Notes: a model not told the origin generated them from the sequence alone. A DNA stretch of 64,000 nt from Paenibacillus validus NBRC 15382 (GCF_004000985.1 NZ_BIMH01000004.1:1-64000), one strand, 5' to 3'; numbered from the stretch's first letter, positions 51,964-61,919 are shown. A program made the numbers and translations.

Positions 51964-52869
51964 TCAATGATCCCTCTTCATGAGATAATCGGCCAGCTGC
52001 AAAAGCCGTTCCGGATACGGAATGCCCGCCCCCGTTACCGCATCCCGCGCTTCACGGGTCAGCTGCTCGATCTTCGCTTGCGAAGCTTCGATCCCAATAA
52101 AGTACGGATAGGTTACCTTCTGCTGCTTCACGTCGCTTTGCACCGGTTTGCCGAGCTTCTGCTCGTCGCCGACAAGATCCAGAATATCGTCCTGAATTTG
52201 AAAAGCAAGCCCGATGCACGTGCCGAACCGATCCAGCGCAGCCAGCTGCTCCGCCGTAGCGCCCGCGATACGGGCGCCCGCCTTCAGCGAGAATACGATC
52301 AGATCGCTCGTCTTGTGCAGATGAATGTAATCAAGCTCTTCGAGCTTGGTTACGCCTTGTTCGCCCTGCATATCGGCCGCTTGTCCGCCGACCATGCCCG
52401 GCGCGCCGGAAAGCCTGGCCAGATCTTCGACGATATCGGCGATCGTGCCGCCGCTTACGCCTTGCTTCCGGGCTGCTTGAACGATCGTATAAAACGCGTG
52501 CGTGAGCAGCGCGTCTCCGGCCAAAATGGCCATCGCTTCCCCGTATACTTTATGATTGGTCGGTTTGCCGCGACGGAAATCGTCGTTGTCCATTGCCGGC
52601 AAATCGTCATGAATGAGTGAATACGTGTGGATCATCTCCACCGCAAGCGCGACCGGCATCGCGTCCTCGGCCCGGCCGCCCAGCGCCTCGGCCGAGGCGA
52701 GCACAAGAATCGGACGAAGCCGTTTGCCGCCGGCCATCAGCGAATACATCATCGATTCGCGCAGTGCGGCCGGAATGCTCCACTCCTGCGGAATGGAGCG
52801 CTCCAATTCATGCTCGACCCGCAGGGCCTGTGTCTGGATATAATCGTGAATGCTGCTTACGGCGCTCAT
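51964..52869 (-). CDS. ispA: Polyprenyl (farnesyl) diphosphate synthase
   Basis: A 301-residue short-chain prenyl transferase. First aspartate-rich motif DDLPAMDNDDFRRGKPT and second DDILD in FQIQDDILDLVGD, with GGKRLRP for diphosphate binding. The residues before the first motif (HTYSLIHDDLP) fit a farnesyl diphosphate synthase. Its start overlaps the xseB stop by four bases. Confidence 0.95.
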   Translation of the reverse strand: MSAVSSIHDYIQTQALRVEHELERSIPQEWSIPAALRESMMYSLMAGGKRLRPILVLASAEALGGRAEDAMPVALAVEMIHTYSLIHDDLPAMDNDDFRRGKPTNHKVYGEAMAILAGDALLTHAFYTIVQAARKQGVSGGTIADIVEDLARLSGAPGMVGGQAADMQGEQGVTKLEELDYIHLHKTSDLIVFSLKAGARIAGATAEQLAALDRFGTCIGLAFQIQDDILDLVGDEQKLGKPVQSDVKQQKVTYPYFIGIEASQAKIEQLTREARDAVTGAGIPYPERLLQLADYLMKRDH

Positions 52870-53126
52870 CGGCTTTCTCCTTTATCGGCTTCGCCCGGAT
52901 TGAAAGGCTTCCGCGTCAAGCCGCCTTCCTGCTCGAGCAGCACCTCGATCTTCCGTTCCACCTGTTCCAGCTTCTGGCCGCACAGCTGAGACAGCTTCAT
53001 CCCTTCCTGAAACAGCTCGATCGCTTGCTCGAGCGGAACGTCGCCGCTTTCAAGCTTCGCGACAATACGTTCCAGCTGTTCCATCGCCTGTTCAAAGCTA
53101 GGCGTTGTTTGTTCCTGATTCGTCAT
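52866..53126 (-). CDS. xseB: Exonuclease VII small subunit
   Basis: An 86-residue helical protein that binds the large subunit XseA. The family block FEQAMEQLERIVAKLESGDVPLEQAIELFQEGMKL is clear by eye in parts. Start at 53126 after GGAGGAGAAACG; a longer frame exists. The gene overlaps the 3' end of xseA by 29 bases. Confidence 0.94.
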   Translation of the reverse strand: MTNQEQTTPSFEQAMEQLERIVAKLESGDVPLEQAIELFQEGMKLSQLCGQKLEQVERKIEVLLEQEGGLTRKPFNPGEADKGESR

Positions 53127-54477
53127 CTCGTTTCTCCTCCATGGACCATACGTGACAATCAATCCGGCCGTCGGCCAGCCGCAGCTTAATAATATCTCCC
53201 AGCTGCACCTGCTGCACCGACTTGATCAGCTGCTTCTCCTTCTCGTCGTAAACGAGGCTGTAACCGCGCTGCATGACTTTCAGCGGACTAAGCGCATCGA
53301 GCTGACGGAGCGTCGACACCAGCTCCCGCTGCTTCGTCTTGAGCGCGGCCTGCATCGATTGCCGGAGCAGCCGGTCCGCTGCATCGAGCCGCTTACGGGA
53401 GTATACAACCTGTTCCTTCGGATTAAAAGCCGCGATTTTCCGATCCGACCGCATCAATCGCTCCTGCGATTTATTGACCCGGCCGTGCATCTTGTAGATG
53501 AGCTGCTCTTTCATCCGGTCCAGTCGCTCCGCCGGCTGCAGCATGAGCTGTCGGCGCGGATTCGTCAAATACGGCGAGCGCTGCAGCCGCTTCAATCGTT
53601 CGCGGCCGCCTTCCAGACGCGAGGTTAAGCCGCCGTACAGCCGCTGCTTCAGATGCGCGATCCGCTGCGCCAGCTCCAGATGATGCGGCACCGCAAGCTC
53701 GGCTGCCGCCGTCGGCGTAGCCGCCCGCAGATCCGCGACGAAGTCGGCTATCGTGAAATCCGTCTCGTGCCCGACCGCCGAAATAACCGGCAGGACCGAA
53801 GCGTATATCGCACGCGCGACGATTTCTTCGTTGAACGCCCAAAGTTCTTCCAAGGAGCCGCCCCCGCGTCCGACGATCAATACGTCCACTTCGTTTAATC
53901 GGTTCATCTCTTCGACCGCCCTTACGATCGAAGGAGCCGCCTGCTTCCCTTGCACAAGCACGGGATAGAGCAGCACCGGCACGGACGGATAACGCCGCTG
54001 CAGCGTAATGATAATGTCACGCACCGCAGCACCGGTCGGCGACGTGATGACCCCGATCGCGCGCGGAAAAGCCGGGATCGGCTTTTTTCGTTCCGGTGCG
54101 AACAAGCCTTCGGCTTCCAGCTTCTTCTTGAGCTGCTCGTAGGCCAGATACAGGCTGCCGATGCCGTCGGGCTGCATCTGCGTCACGTAGAACTGATAAG
54201 CCCCGTCCCGTTCATATACGGATATATTACCGCAGGCGAGCACCTTCGTGCCTTCCTTGGGGATGAACCCGAGACGCTGGTTATACGACGCGAACATGAT
54301 GCTCTTCAAGCGGCTGTCCGCATCCTTCAGCGTGAAGTACATGTGTCCGCTCGAATGATGCGTAAAATTGGAGATTTCCCCGCGCACCCATACGTTTTGC
54401 AGCGCGTCGTCGGCCTCCAATTTATTTTTAATAACCCGGTTAAGCTCCTTGATCGAGTAAATCGTTCGTCCGCTCAT
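53098..54477 (-). CDS. xseA: Exonuclease VII large subunit
   Basis: A 459-residue single-strand-specific exonuclease subunit. N-terminal OB fold (VWVRGEISNFTHHSSGHMYF), catalytic core with GVITSPTGAAVRDI and LIVGRGGGSLEELWAFN, ISAVGHETDFTIADFVAD, and a long coiled-coil C-terminus before the family ending RGYSLVYDEK. Three bases after folD on the same strand. Confidence 0.96.
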   Translation of the reverse strand: MSGRTIYSIKELNRVIKNKLEADDALQNVWVRGEISNFTHHSSGHMYFTLKDADSRLKSIMFASYNQRLGFIPKEGTKVLACGNISVYERDGAYQFYVTQMQPDGIGSLYLAYEQLKKKLEAEGLFAPERKKPIPAFPRAIGVITSPTGAAVRDIIITLQRRYPSVPVLLYPVLVQGKQAAPSIVRAVEEMNRLNEVDVLIVGRGGGSLEELWAFNEEIVARAIYASVLPVISAVGHETDFTIADFVADLRAATPTAAAELAVPHHLELAQRIAHLKQRLYGGLTSRLEGGRERLKRLQRSPYLTNPRRQLMLQPAERLDRMKEQLIYKMHGRVNKSQERLMRSDRKIAAFNPKEQVVYSRKRLDAADRLLRQSMQAALKTKQRELVSTLRQLDALSPLKVMQRGYSLVYDEKEKQLIKSVQQVQLGDIIKLRLADGRIDCHVWSMEEKRDDESGTNNA

Positions 54478-54479
54478 GG

Positions 54480-55346
54480 CTAATGCACTGCGCGCAAACC
54501 GGCCGCCCGCTGCGCCGCTTCCAGCGTATTGCGCAGAAGGATGGTGATCGTCATCGGTCCGACGACGCCCGGCACCGGCGTAATCACGCTTGCCGTATCG
54601 ACCACATCGTCAAAGTCGACGTCTCCGGACAGCTTGCCCGTATCGAGCCGGTTCACACCTACGTCGATGACCACGGCGCCCGGCTTCACATGCCGGCGTT
54701 TGATCACCTTCGGCTTGCCGATAGCGGCAATCAGAATATCCGCTTGGCTCGTAATCTCTTCCAGGTTGCTCGTGCGGGAATGGCAGGTGGTAACCGTCGC
54801 ATGCTCGCGAAGCAGCAGAATGCCCATCGGCTTGCCGACAATGTTGCTGCGGCCGATGACGACCGCATGCTTACCGGCGATGTCCACGCCGACCTTCTTC
54901 AAGATCTCGATCACGCCTGCGGGCGTACAAGGCGCCGGTCCCGGCTTGCCGATCATCAGGTTGCCGACGTTGACCGGATGGAAGCAGTCGACGTCCTTCT
55001 CGGGGGCAATCGCCTCAACTACCCGTTCTTCGTTGATTTGCTTCGGCAGCGGCGATTGCACCAGGATGCCGTGAATCGCCTTATCCGCATTCAGCTTGGC
55101 GATCAGTGCGAGCAGCTCGCTCTCTGACGTTGCTTCCGGCAGCTTGTACACTTCAGAGTGAATGCCCGCCTCTTCGCATGCGCGGTTCTTGTTGCGCACA
55201 TAGACGTGAGAAGCCGGGTCTTCGCCGACGATGACGACGGCAAGACCGGGCTTCACCCCTTGGGCAATCAACCGGTCGACCTGATCTTTAATTTCGGTTC
55301 GGTAGGCGCCGACGAGCTCCTTACCGTTAATCACATGTGCAGACAT
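54480..55346 (-). CDS. folD: FolD, methylenetetrahydrofolate dehydrogenase/cyclohydrolase
   Basis: A 288-residue bifunctional one-carbon enzyme. Catalytic lysine region YVRNKNRACEEAGI, QSPLPKQI, DGFHPxN-like DVDCFHPVNVGNL and the NADP motif VVIGRSNIVGKPMG. The usual D-G-F-H reads D-C-F-H here. Ends with TPVPGVVGPMTITILLRNT. Upstream of xseA with minimal spacing. Confidence 0.96.
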   Translation of the reverse strand: MSAHVINGKELVGAYRTEIKDQVDRLIAQGVKPGLAVVIVGEDPASHVYVRNKNRACEEAGIHSEVYKLPEATSESELLALIAKLNADKAIHGILVQSPLPKQINEERVVEAIAPEKDVDCFHPVNVGNLMIGKPGPAPCTPAGVIEILKKVGVDIAGKHAVVIGRSNIVGKPMGILLLREHATVTTCHSRTSNLEEITSQADILIAAIGKPKVIKRRHVKPGAVVIDVGVNRLDTGKLSGDVDFDDVVDTASVITPVPGVVGPMTITILLRNTLEAAQRAAGLRAVH

Positions 55347-55421
55347 CGCTTACGTTCCCCTTTCGTCTTCTCCGAACTTTCTTTACGATGAAGGCTTCGC
55401 TCTGAGTTGGCTCGAATCATA

Positions 55422-55886
55422 TCAAGCTTCTGGCGATGACGATTGACCGCGAAGCGTATCCAAATCTTTGATCATTTTGCCCAGCACGCCGTTGACAAAC
55501 TTCCCCGACTCTTCCGTTCCGAAATTTTTGGACATCTCGATCGCTTCGTTCACGACAACCTTCGGCGGCACATCGTCGCGGAACACCATCTCATAGGTGG
55601 CCAAGCGTAGAATTTCGCGGTCCACCTTCGACAGCCTGTCCATTTGCCAGCCTTTTAAATAGTCCACAAGCAGATGGTCGATTTGCGACTTGTGGCTAAG
55701 CGTCCCTTCGACCAGCTCCTTGACGTCTTGCTCGGAGATTCGATCCTTCTCCCGCGTCAGCTGTCCTTCGTCCTCGCCTCTCGCTTCCTCCACGACGTGA
55801 TCGACGGCATCGCCCGTGCTCACTTCGTTCATGGCCATCTGGTATAAGCTTTGTAGGGCAAGTTCCCTTGCCAGTCTTCGTCTCAT
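55422..55886 (-). CDS. nusB: Transcription antitermination factor NusB
   Basis: A 154-residue all-helical protein acting in rRNA antitermination with NusE. RRRLARELALQSLYQMAMNEV at the N-terminus, and KVDREILRLATYEMVF followed by PPKVVVNEAIEMSKNFGTEESGKFVNGVL are family hallmarks. A charged insert of about 20 residues (EARGEDEGQLTREKDR) lengthens the first loop. Confidence 0.96.
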   Translation of the reverse strand: MRRRLARELALQSLYQMAMNEVSTGDAVDHVVEEARGEDEGQLTREKDRISEQDVKELVEGTLSHKSQIDHLLVDYLKGWQMDRLSKVDREILRLATYEMVFRDDVPPKVVVNEAIEMSKNFGTEESGKFVNGVLGKMIKDLDTLRGQSSSPEA

Positions 55887-55940
55887 GTAATGAAAATCCT
55901 CCTGTTGGGTCGCTTGTCCCGGCTACAATCCTTCGCCCGA

Positions 55941-55972
55941 CAAAAAATCCTTGGGCGTCTCCCAAGGATTTT
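55941..55972 (-). terminator. Intrinsic terminator after the Asp23-AmaP-DUF2273 operon
   Basis: AAAATCCTTGGG and CCCAAGGATTTT form a perfect 12-pair stem with a five-base loop. The stop codon of the DUF2273 gene lies at its edge and a T run follows on the minus strand. Confidence 0.85.
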
Positions 55973-56219
55973 AGCGGAACAGTCTCCATTTGTCCATTAG
56001 CCTACGCCAAGTGTCTTCTGCGGGAAACACCGGCTCGTTCCGGTCCAACTTTTTCCCTATGTAATATCCAGTATATACGATCAAGACAAAGATTAACATA
56101 TGAAACAAGCCGAAGATCAAATAAATGATGCCCAGCACCACCCCGGCGATGACGCCGAAGGTCTTCCCTCTGTGCTGTTCGAGAAGCCGCTCCCAGATTT
56201 GCACCCACATGCGGGACAC
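55971..56219 (-). CDS. DUF2273 small membrane protein
   Basis: An 82-residue protein with two membrane helices (VIAGVVLGIIYLIFGLFHML and FVLIVYTGYYIGKKL). It matches DUF2273, which accompanies AmaP and Asp23 genes in Firmicutes. Last gene of this three-gene envelope-stress operon; its own role is unknown. Confidence 0.88.
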   Translation of the reverse strand: MSRMWVQIWERLLEQHRGKTFGVIAGVVLGIIYLIFGLFHMLIFVLIVYTGYYIGKKLDRNEPVFPAEDTWRRLMDKWRLFR

Positions 56220-56225
56220 TCCCCT

Positions 56226-56786
56226 CTACTCCACCCGGCTTTTGAACGTGGGGGACGATTGCTGAATGTTCGCGATAAACACGGACACGAACGCCACGGG
56301 AATGCCGGTGATGTCTTCGATATGCCGTTTCACGTTCGCCTGCATTTCTTCCGTCAACGCCGGAATCGGGGTTTCTCCGTCCACAATCGCCCGAATGACG
56401 ATCTCAAGGCCCGCTTGGTTCACTTTGACACGGGCACGCAGGTCTCGAACGCCGCGAGAGCGGGAAGCCGCCTTCAGGGACAAATTCTCAACCGTATCGA
56501 GCGAGATGCGAATATCCCCGAACTCCGTCCGCTGATCGATCGAAGGCACGGACGATTTGCCGCGCCGCGCCGACAAGTACAGAAAGCGAACGGCGAGCAG
56601 CAGAACGACAGCCGTGACAATAATGAAAGGAACGGCGACGTTAATCTCGTTGTATACGTCATGAACAAAATTTTGCGCATCGTTCAAAGGAATCAGCCCG
56701 AATGCCGCAATGAGCAGGACGAATGATGCAAGGAGTACGACGATACTAAAAATAAACAACAGCAGTTTGTCGAGTACTTTGGCCAC
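56226..56786 (-). CDS. amaP: Alkaline-shock membrane anchor AmaP
   Basis: A 186-residue protein with two N-terminal membrane helices (LLLFIFSIVVLLASFVLLIAAFG and IIVTAVVLLLAVRFLYL) and an Asp23-like C-terminal domain (ENLSLKAASRSRGVRDLRARV). AmaP holds Asp23 at the cell envelope in Staphylococcus. Directly upstream of DUF2273 and downstream of the Asp23-family gene. Confidence 0.9.
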   Translation of the reverse strand: MAKVLDKLLLFIFSIVVLLASFVLLIAAFGLIPLNDAQNFVHDVYNEINVAVPFIIVTAVVLLLAVRFLYLSARRGKSSVPSIDQRTEFGDIRISLDTVENLSLKAASRSRGVRDLRARVKVNQAGLEIVIRAIVDGETPIPALTEEMQANVKRHIEDITGIPVAFVSVFIANIQQSSPTFKSRVE

Positions 56787-56863
56787 GGGATCGGGCTCCT
56801 TTCGCAGGTATGGAGGAAACCCCCAGACGTGAACGTAAGGGGGTTCAACCTGACTATGATCGT

Positions 56864-57277
56864 TTATTTAACGCGCTGCGTGTTCGTTTCCGGCTCTTCC
56901 GGCGGCTTCTCCGCACCTTTAAAAATAACGTCATGGATATGCACGTTCACCTGAACGACACTTAAGCCGGTCATCGATTCGATCGCGTGTTTGACGTTCT
57001 GCTGCACGCCGCTCGCCACCTCCGGGATCCGGGTGCCGAATTCGATAACGACGGAAACATCGATCGCCGCTTCGCGCTGTCCGACTTCAACCTTTACGCC
57101 TTTGGACAAATTTTTGCGACCGAGCAGCTCCGCGATCCCGCCGGCGAAACCGCCGCTCATACCGGCAACGCCGGGAACCTCGATGGTCGCCATGCCGGCA
57201 ATGATCTCAATCACTTCAGGAGCAATTTGAATCGTACCCATGTCGGTCTTTTCGTAATCGGCAGCAACTATACTCAT
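56864..57277 (-). CDS. Asp23/Gls24 family envelope stress protein
   Basis: A 137-residue Asp23-family protein. IQIAPEVIEIIAGMATIEVPGV and GMSGGFAGGIAELLGRKNLSKGVKVEV are the family core, and it ends with MTGLSVVQVNVHIHDVIF. Start at 57277 behind GGAGGACC. First of the operon with amaP and DUF2273; the combination suggests membrane-linked envelope stress tolerance. Confidence 0.93.
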   Translation of the reverse strand: MSIVAADYEKTDMGTIQIAPEVIEIIAGMATIEVPGVAGMSGGFAGGIAELLGRKNLSKGVKVEVGQREAAIDVSVVIEFGTRIPEVASGVQQNVKHAIESMTGLSVVQVNVHIHDVIFKGAEKPPEEPETNTQRVK

Positions 57278-57460
57278 GGTTAGGTCCTCCTCCAAGTTTT
57301 TGCTGAGGCAAAAACGGCTTCATTCACAACAATTTACTTACGATCGTCGGTAGTCCTTCACTTTTGCCCGAATTAGCGACTGGTTCTGATGCCAGCCCGA
57401 CCCTTGTCTGTATTGTATACTATACCATTTGGACAAAAATATGACAATGAACCGGCAATA

Positions 57461-58819
57461 TTACGAGTTGGGGTCGTTCACGTCGTGCTCTTCCAGGAAC
57501 TTAATGTCAAAATCGCCCGCCAAAAACTTCTTATGCTCCAGAAGCTTCAGGTGGAATGGAATTGTCGTATGTACGCCCTCAACGGCAAATTCGGCAAGCG
57601 CGCGCTTCATTCGCTGGATTGCCTCATCGCGATTTTTGCCCCAGACGATGAGCTTCGCGATCATCGAATCGTAGTGCGGCGGAATCGTGTAGCCCGGATA
57701 AGCGGCGCTGTCCACTCGAACGCCGAAGCCGCCCGGCGGCAAGTAAAACTTGATTTGCCCGGCCGACGGCATGAAATTGCGTTCCGAATCCTCCGCGTTA
57801 ATGCGGCATTCGATCGCCCAACCGTCGATCTTCACGTCTTCCTGCGTAAACGAAAGCGGCTCGCCTTCGGCGACGCGGATCATTTCTTTTATAATATCGA
57901 TTCCGGTGATAAGCTCCGTTACGGGATGCTCCACTTGAATCCGGGTGTTCATTTCCATGAAATAAAATTGGCCGTCCGCGCCGAGCAAAAACTCAAGCGT
58001 TCCTGCGCCGGAATAGTTAACCGCTTTCGCCGCACGCACCGCCGCTTCACCCATCGCCTCGCGAATTTCCGGCGTCAGGATCGGGCATGGCGCTTCCTCG
58101 ACGAGCTTCTGGCGGCGTCGCTGCACCGAGCAGTCGCGCTCGCCCAGGTGGACAACGTTGCCGTGTTTATCGGCAAGCACTTGAATCTCGACGTGCTTCA
58201 TGCCGGTCAAATATTTCTCCAAATAAACGCCGGCGTTGCCGAACGCCTTCTGCGCTTCCTGCTGGGCGGCCGTAATTTGCTGAATGAGCATTTCTTCATT
58301 GTCAGCTAAACGTATGCCCTTGCCCCCGCCGCCTGCGGTCGCTTTAATGATGATCGGGTATCCGATTTCCCGGCCGAGACGAATTGCTTCTTCCACATTC
58401 TCGACCAACCCGTCGGAGCCCGGAATGACCGGTACGCCGGCTTCTTTCATCGTTTGCTTGGCGACGGATTTGTCGCCCATCTTGCTGATCGCTTCCGGGG
58501 AAGGACCGATGAACGTTATATTGCAGCTTTCGCATATTTCTGCGAAATCGGCGTTCTCCGCGAGAAATCCGTAGCCCGGATGGATCGCGTCGGTTTCCGT
58601 CAGCGTCGCCACGCTCATGATGTTCGTGTAATTCAAATAGCTGTCCTTGGACAGCGTGGGTCCGATGCAATAGGCCTCGTCCGCCAAGCGGACGTGCAGC
58701 GCGTCGCGGTCGGCTTCCGAGTAGACCGCAACCGACGTAATGCCGAGCTCGCGGCAAGCGCGAATGATGCGTACCGCAATTTCACCGCGGTTGGCAATCA
58801 AAATTTTATGAAACTTCAA
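57461..58819 (-). CDS. accC: Acetyl-CoA carboxylase, biotin carboxylase subunit
   Basis: Carboxylates biotin on AccB with ATP and bicarbonate for malonyl-CoA synthesis. 452 residues: [22 protein letters not shown]-grasp loop [41 protein letters not shown], and [18 protein letters not shown] are diagnostic. It follows accB after a 17-base gap. It ends with a family-typical TTIPFH segment. Confidence 0.97.
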   Translation of the reverse strand: MKFHKILIANRGEIAVRIIRACRELGITSVAVYSEADRDALHVRLADEAYCIGPTLSKDSYLNYTNIMSVATLTETDAIHPGYGFLAENADFAEICESCNITFIGPSPEAISKMGDKSVAKQTMKEAGVPVIPGSDGLVENVEEAIRLGREIGYPIIIKATAGGGGKGIRLADNEEMLIQQITAAQQEAQKAFGNAGVYLEKYLTGMKHVEIQVLADKHGNVVHLGERDCSVQRRRQKLVEEAPCPILTPEIREAMGEAAVRAAKAVNYSGAGTLEFLLGADGQFYFMEMNTRIQVEHPVTELITGIDIIKEMIRVAEGEPLSFTQEDVKIDGWAIECRINAEDSERNFMPSAGQIKFYLPPGGFGVRVDSAAYPGYTIPPHYDSMIAKLIVWGKNRDEAIQRMKRALAEFAVEGVHTTIPFHLKLLEHKKFLAGDFDIKFLEEHDVNDPNS

Positions 58820-58836
58820 TGCGGCTCTCCTCCTAC

Positions 58837-59328
58837 TTACTCCGGTTTCACCAGGAACAACGGCTGCCCGTACTCCACAAGCTGTCCGTTCTCCACGAGC
58901 ACTTCTACGATCTCGCCCTTCACTTCGGCTTCGATCTCATTCATCAGCTTCATCGCTTCGATGATGCAAACGACGGTTTTCTCTTTCACCGCACTGCCCT
59001 TGGATACGAACGAAGCGGCGCCCGGCGATGGAGCGGCATAGAACGTGCCGACCATCGGGGACACGATTGTATGTAGACCTAAGTCGGCTGCCGCCGGTTT
59101 GGACGCGCTTGGCGCTTCCGCTGCAGGGGCTTGTACCGCCGCTTGAGGGGCAGGCACTTGCGCATACACAGGAGCGGCCGGAGCCGCGGTCACGACAACC
59201 TGTTCGGTTTTATTCGGTTTACGGATGAAAAGGCGCGAGCCTTCGCTTTCAATTTCCAGTTCTTGCAAAGAGCTTTGATCCACAAGCTTGATCAATTCTT
59301 TGATTTCGCTTAACTTAAACAAGTGCAT
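58837..59328 (-). CDS. accB: Acetyl-CoA carboxylase, biotin carboxyl carrier protein
   Basis: A 163-residue carrier. An N-terminal helical region ([18 protein letters not shown]), an Ala/Pro-rich linker, and the biotinyl domain with [16 protein letters not shown] and the biotin lysine Lys127 in [15 protein letters not shown]. Operon with accC. The promoter should lie in the 59.3-59.6 kb gap. Confidence 0.97.
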   Translation of the reverse strand: MHLFKLSEIKELIKLVDQSSLQELEIESEGSRLFIRKPNKTEQVVVTAAPAAPVYAQVPAPQAAVQAPAAEAPSASKPAAADLGLHTIVSPMVGTFYAAPSPGAASFVSKGSAVKEKTVVCIIEAMKLMNEIEAEVKGEIVEVLVENGQLVEYGQPLFLVKPE

Positions 59329-59665
59329 TCACTCCTTTGGGCATCTGGCGCGCAGCAGGCGATCCATGGAAGGCAATCTTCGCCGCTGGCGATGTGAAAC
59401 AAACGACGTTGTTATTATATCACAATATAATTTGAAGGGAAGAACTTATTAGTACTTGGTTCTACTTCATATTTTCAGCTGTCGAAATTCCTGATCCCTT
59501 TGCAATATCTACCATTTGTTTATGATTTATACTAAATATGGTCTTCCATCCAAAAAACATTAGATACATGATGTGTCATTTCAAAAGGATTAGCCATCCC
59601 CCTGCACCATATCAGTTAGATATACGCACGCACTCTTAACTTGTACTTCATTCTGTTACTCCAAA
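59329..59665. other. Intergenic AT-rich gap upstream of accB
   Basis: About 340 bases without a gene. It is noticeably more AT-rich than its surroundings and presumably holds the accBC promoter. A FapR-type palindrome was not recognised by eye. Confidence 0.4.
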
Positions 59666-59693
59666 TAAATAAGAGTCCGCGGGAGCGGACTCT
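59662..59693 (-). terminator. Intrinsic terminator of the spoIIIA operon
   Basis: AGAGTCCGC and GCGGACTCT form a nine-pair stem with a four-base loop, followed on the minus strand by TATTTATTT. Confidence 0.8.
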
Positions 59694-59705
59694 GTCACCG
59701 ATGAT

Positions 59706-60461
59706 TTAAGGCTTCATGACGACGGAAATTTGATCCGCCTGAACGCCGAGCTCCTGCATGGCTTTATCGACAATGCTGACGGCTTGGCTGCGTTCCAATT
59801 TATTCGACTGCACCGTAACTTTCCATTTGTTCGCGTCTTGCGTGACGACGACCTGCGGGAAGTCGCCGCCGAGGATATCTTCCAGACTGGTTACTTTCGC
59901 TTCCATGTCCTGGATCTTGTTGTATTCTTCCTGAGCTTTGGCCGCGGCTTCCGCCGTTTGTTTCGGATCGGTGATAATCGTCATCAAGCTTTCCACCTTC
60001 TTCGTCAGCTCTTCATTGCGCTTCATTTGGGCGCTGAGGAAGAAATCGGTGCCGGATGTCGCAGTCGCTTGCATTTTTTGTAAGATTTTAGCTTCTTCGC
60101 TCGAAGCGTCCGATCCCGTATTCGACACGGGCTGCGCCGCTTTGTCGTCCGTTTTCGTAGTGTCGGAGGAAGGCGTATCGGTTTTCGTGCTGCTCTCTTT
60201 AGGATCGCCGGCTTTGGCGTTATCCGTTTTGGCGGCGTCCGCTTTCGTATCGGCGGCGGGAGCTGCGTCCGTTTTTGCATCGGCCGCTTCCGGCTGCTTC
60301 ACATCCAATTGACCCGTGTTCACGACGATCTCGTTCGTTTTAACCCCGGTTGACGCCACTTCCAGCTCGTTCACGTCTTCCGTGAATAAATAGTAGGCGG
60401 AGAGGACGACCATCAAGCTCAGCATCGATACCAACCAAATCGTTTGTCTTCTGGAATTCAT
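59706..60461 (-). CDS. spoIIIAH: Stage III sporulation protein AH
   Basis: SpoIIIAH, 251 residues, in the mother cell outer membrane of the engulfed forespore, partners SpoIIQ to form the feeding-tube channel. An N-terminal membrane helix (IWLVSMLSLMVVLSAYYLF) is followed by an unusually long low-complexity linker rich in Lys, Asp, Ala and Thr (about residues 55-110), then the YscJ/FliF-like ring domain (DFFLSAQMKRNEELTKKVESL to the end). The start at 60461 has GGAGGAATG upstream. Last gene of the spoIIIA operon. Confidence 0.94.
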   Translation of the reverse strand: MNSRRQTIWLVSMLSLMVVLSAYYLFTEDVNELEVASTGVKTNEIVVNTGQLDVKQPEAADAKTDAAPAADTKADAAKTDNAKAGDPKESSTKTDTPSSDTTKTDDKAAQPVSNTGSDASSEEAKILQKMQATATSGTDFFLSAQMKRNEELTKKVESLMTIITDPKQTAEAAAKAQEEYNKIQDMEAKVTSLEDILGGDFPQVVVTQDANKWKVTVQSNKLERSQAVSIVDKAMQELGVQADQISVVMKP

Positions 60462-60509
60462 TTGTTCATTCCTCCTTGAGTTCATCGTTCGTATTTGAAA
60501 GACGTTTAT

Positions 60510-61142
60510 TTATTGCTTGCGCGGCAGGATTGAGATCCGGTGCGCGGGAACATCGAGTCCACGCTCCACCGCTTCGACGATCATCTTTTTGACCGTAAGA
60601 TTTTCCGCCCCCTTGGCAACGACGAGCACGCCTCGGATTTTCGGTTTAATCGTCTTGACGATCAGCGGCTGCTTGCCCCCGGATACTTCGTATAACACCA
60701 CTTCGCCGTTCCGGGACACATTCGTGATATGCCGGGTTGCCCCATGCTGGTCTTTCTCGTTCGTTACCTGCTGCGTTTCGTTCGTGTTGCGCTCTACCTG
60801 GATCTCTTCGCTCGAGTCGATGGTGACCAGCACCTCAACCTCGCCGACCCCCACGATCTTGGTCAAAATGTCCCGCAGCTGCGATTGATACGCTTCTTCA
60901 TATTCGCGAAAGCCCGTTTGCTCCTTGCTTCCGGAGCCGAACGCGGCTTCGGCCTGATCCGGCGGTGACCCGCGCCCTTCGTTGATCGGATCGACATCCT
61001 TCACCGTGATGAACGAATTCATGATCATCAGCGCCGCTCCGACGAGCCCAAGCAGCAGCAGCAGGCGAAACGTCTGCATCCGCTTCGGACCGCCGGGGCC
61101 TCCCTTGAACCAGGACAACCAACCTTTCTTGTCTTCTCCCAC
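60510..61142 (-). CDS. spoIIIAG: Stage III sporulation protein AG
   Basis: SpoIIIAG, 210 residues, forms a large ring in the mother-cell membrane channel. One N-terminal membrane helix (LLLLLGLVGAALMIMNSFI) and a ring-building domain with VGVGEVEVLVTIDSSEEI, the sporulation-specific beta insert region and GVLVVAKGAENLTVKKMIVEAV. Tight spacing to spoIIIAF. Confidence 0.95.
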   Translation of the reverse strand: MGEDKKGWLSWFKGGPGGPKRMQTFRLLLLLGLVGAALMIMNSFITVKDVDPINEGRGSPPDQAEAAFGSGSKEQTGFREYEEAYQSQLRDILTKIVGVGEVEVLVTIDSSEEIQVERNTNETQQVTNEKDQHGATRHITNVSRNGEVVLYEVSGGKQPLIVKTIKPKIRGVLVVAKGAENLTVKKMIVEAVERGLDVPAHRISILPRKQ

Positions 61143-61146
61143 CGTT

Positions 61147-61890
61147 TCACCTCCCCGGGGCCGGTTCCAGCGTTAGTTCGATCTGTTCCTGCGTCAGCTG
61201 CCAATCTTGCTCCAGCATCCGGATAATTTGCGTCTTCGTTTGCAGCAATGCCGGGGATAGCGGCTCTTTATCGGGTCCGAACGAGGCGGACTGCGGCACT
61301 GATCTTGCTGCGGTTGCAGCCGGTCCGTCCGAGATTCGAATGTCGGCCACAGGGACCACCGGTTCGATCGGCTTGACCGTTTCCATCGCAGCGACCGGCT
61401 TCGCCCGTGCCTGATTCGGGAGTTCGGCCGGACGCCCCTCCGCCACCTGCAGCGTGACCTTCCGGATCACCGGCTGTCCGGTCTCGTCGGGCGCCGTCAC
61501 GACTTGAACGTTCCGTACGTCCACATCGGCCGATTGTTCAATCTTGCGTTTCATCAATTCTTCCACTTGGTTCTCAACGAGCGCCGACGTTTGCTCGAAC
61601 TGTCTCGCTTGCAGGGCATTGGCGCGCTGCCGGATGGCCGTGAGCGAGTCCATCTCGCCGCCTGACACCGCCGCCAGGTCGGGCGACAGCGCTGCCGCCA
61701 GCCGTTCGTCCAGCGCCGCATCGGAGCGAAGCAGGCTTAGCAGGGGCTGGAGCAGCGTCAAGAGCAGGAACATGCTGATCACGGTCTTCACATAGCGCTG
61801 CATCGATTGATTCGGCAGCAGCAAGTCGACGAAGGTGGCGATCAGGATGACCAGCACGACCGACTTCAGCCAACCGCTCAAAAAGTCCAA
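61147..61890 (-). CDS. spoIIIAF: Stage III sporulation protein AF
   Basis: SpoIIIAF, 247 residues. Two N-terminal membrane helices (VVLVILIATFVDLLLP, VISMFLLLTLLQPLLSLL) and a soluble cytosolic domain, with a Pro/Ala-rich stretch between about residues 165 and 205 before a conserved-looking C-terminus. Identity from position between AE and AG. Confidence 0.9.
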   Translation of the reverse strand: MDFLSGWLKSVVLVILIATFVDLLLPNQSMQRYVKTVISMFLLLTLLQPLLSLLRSDAALDERLAAALSPDLAAVSGGEMDSLTAIRQRANALQARQFEQTSALVENQVEELMKRKIEQSADVDVRNVQVVTAPDETGQPVIRKVTLQVAEGRPAELPNQARAKPVAAMETVKPIEPVVPVADIRISDGPAATAARSVPQSASFGPDKEPLSPALLQTKTQIIRMLEQDWQLTQEQIELTLEPAPGR

Positions 61891-61919
61891 GCGTTCTCCC
61901 TCCTTCGCTGGGCTCCGGA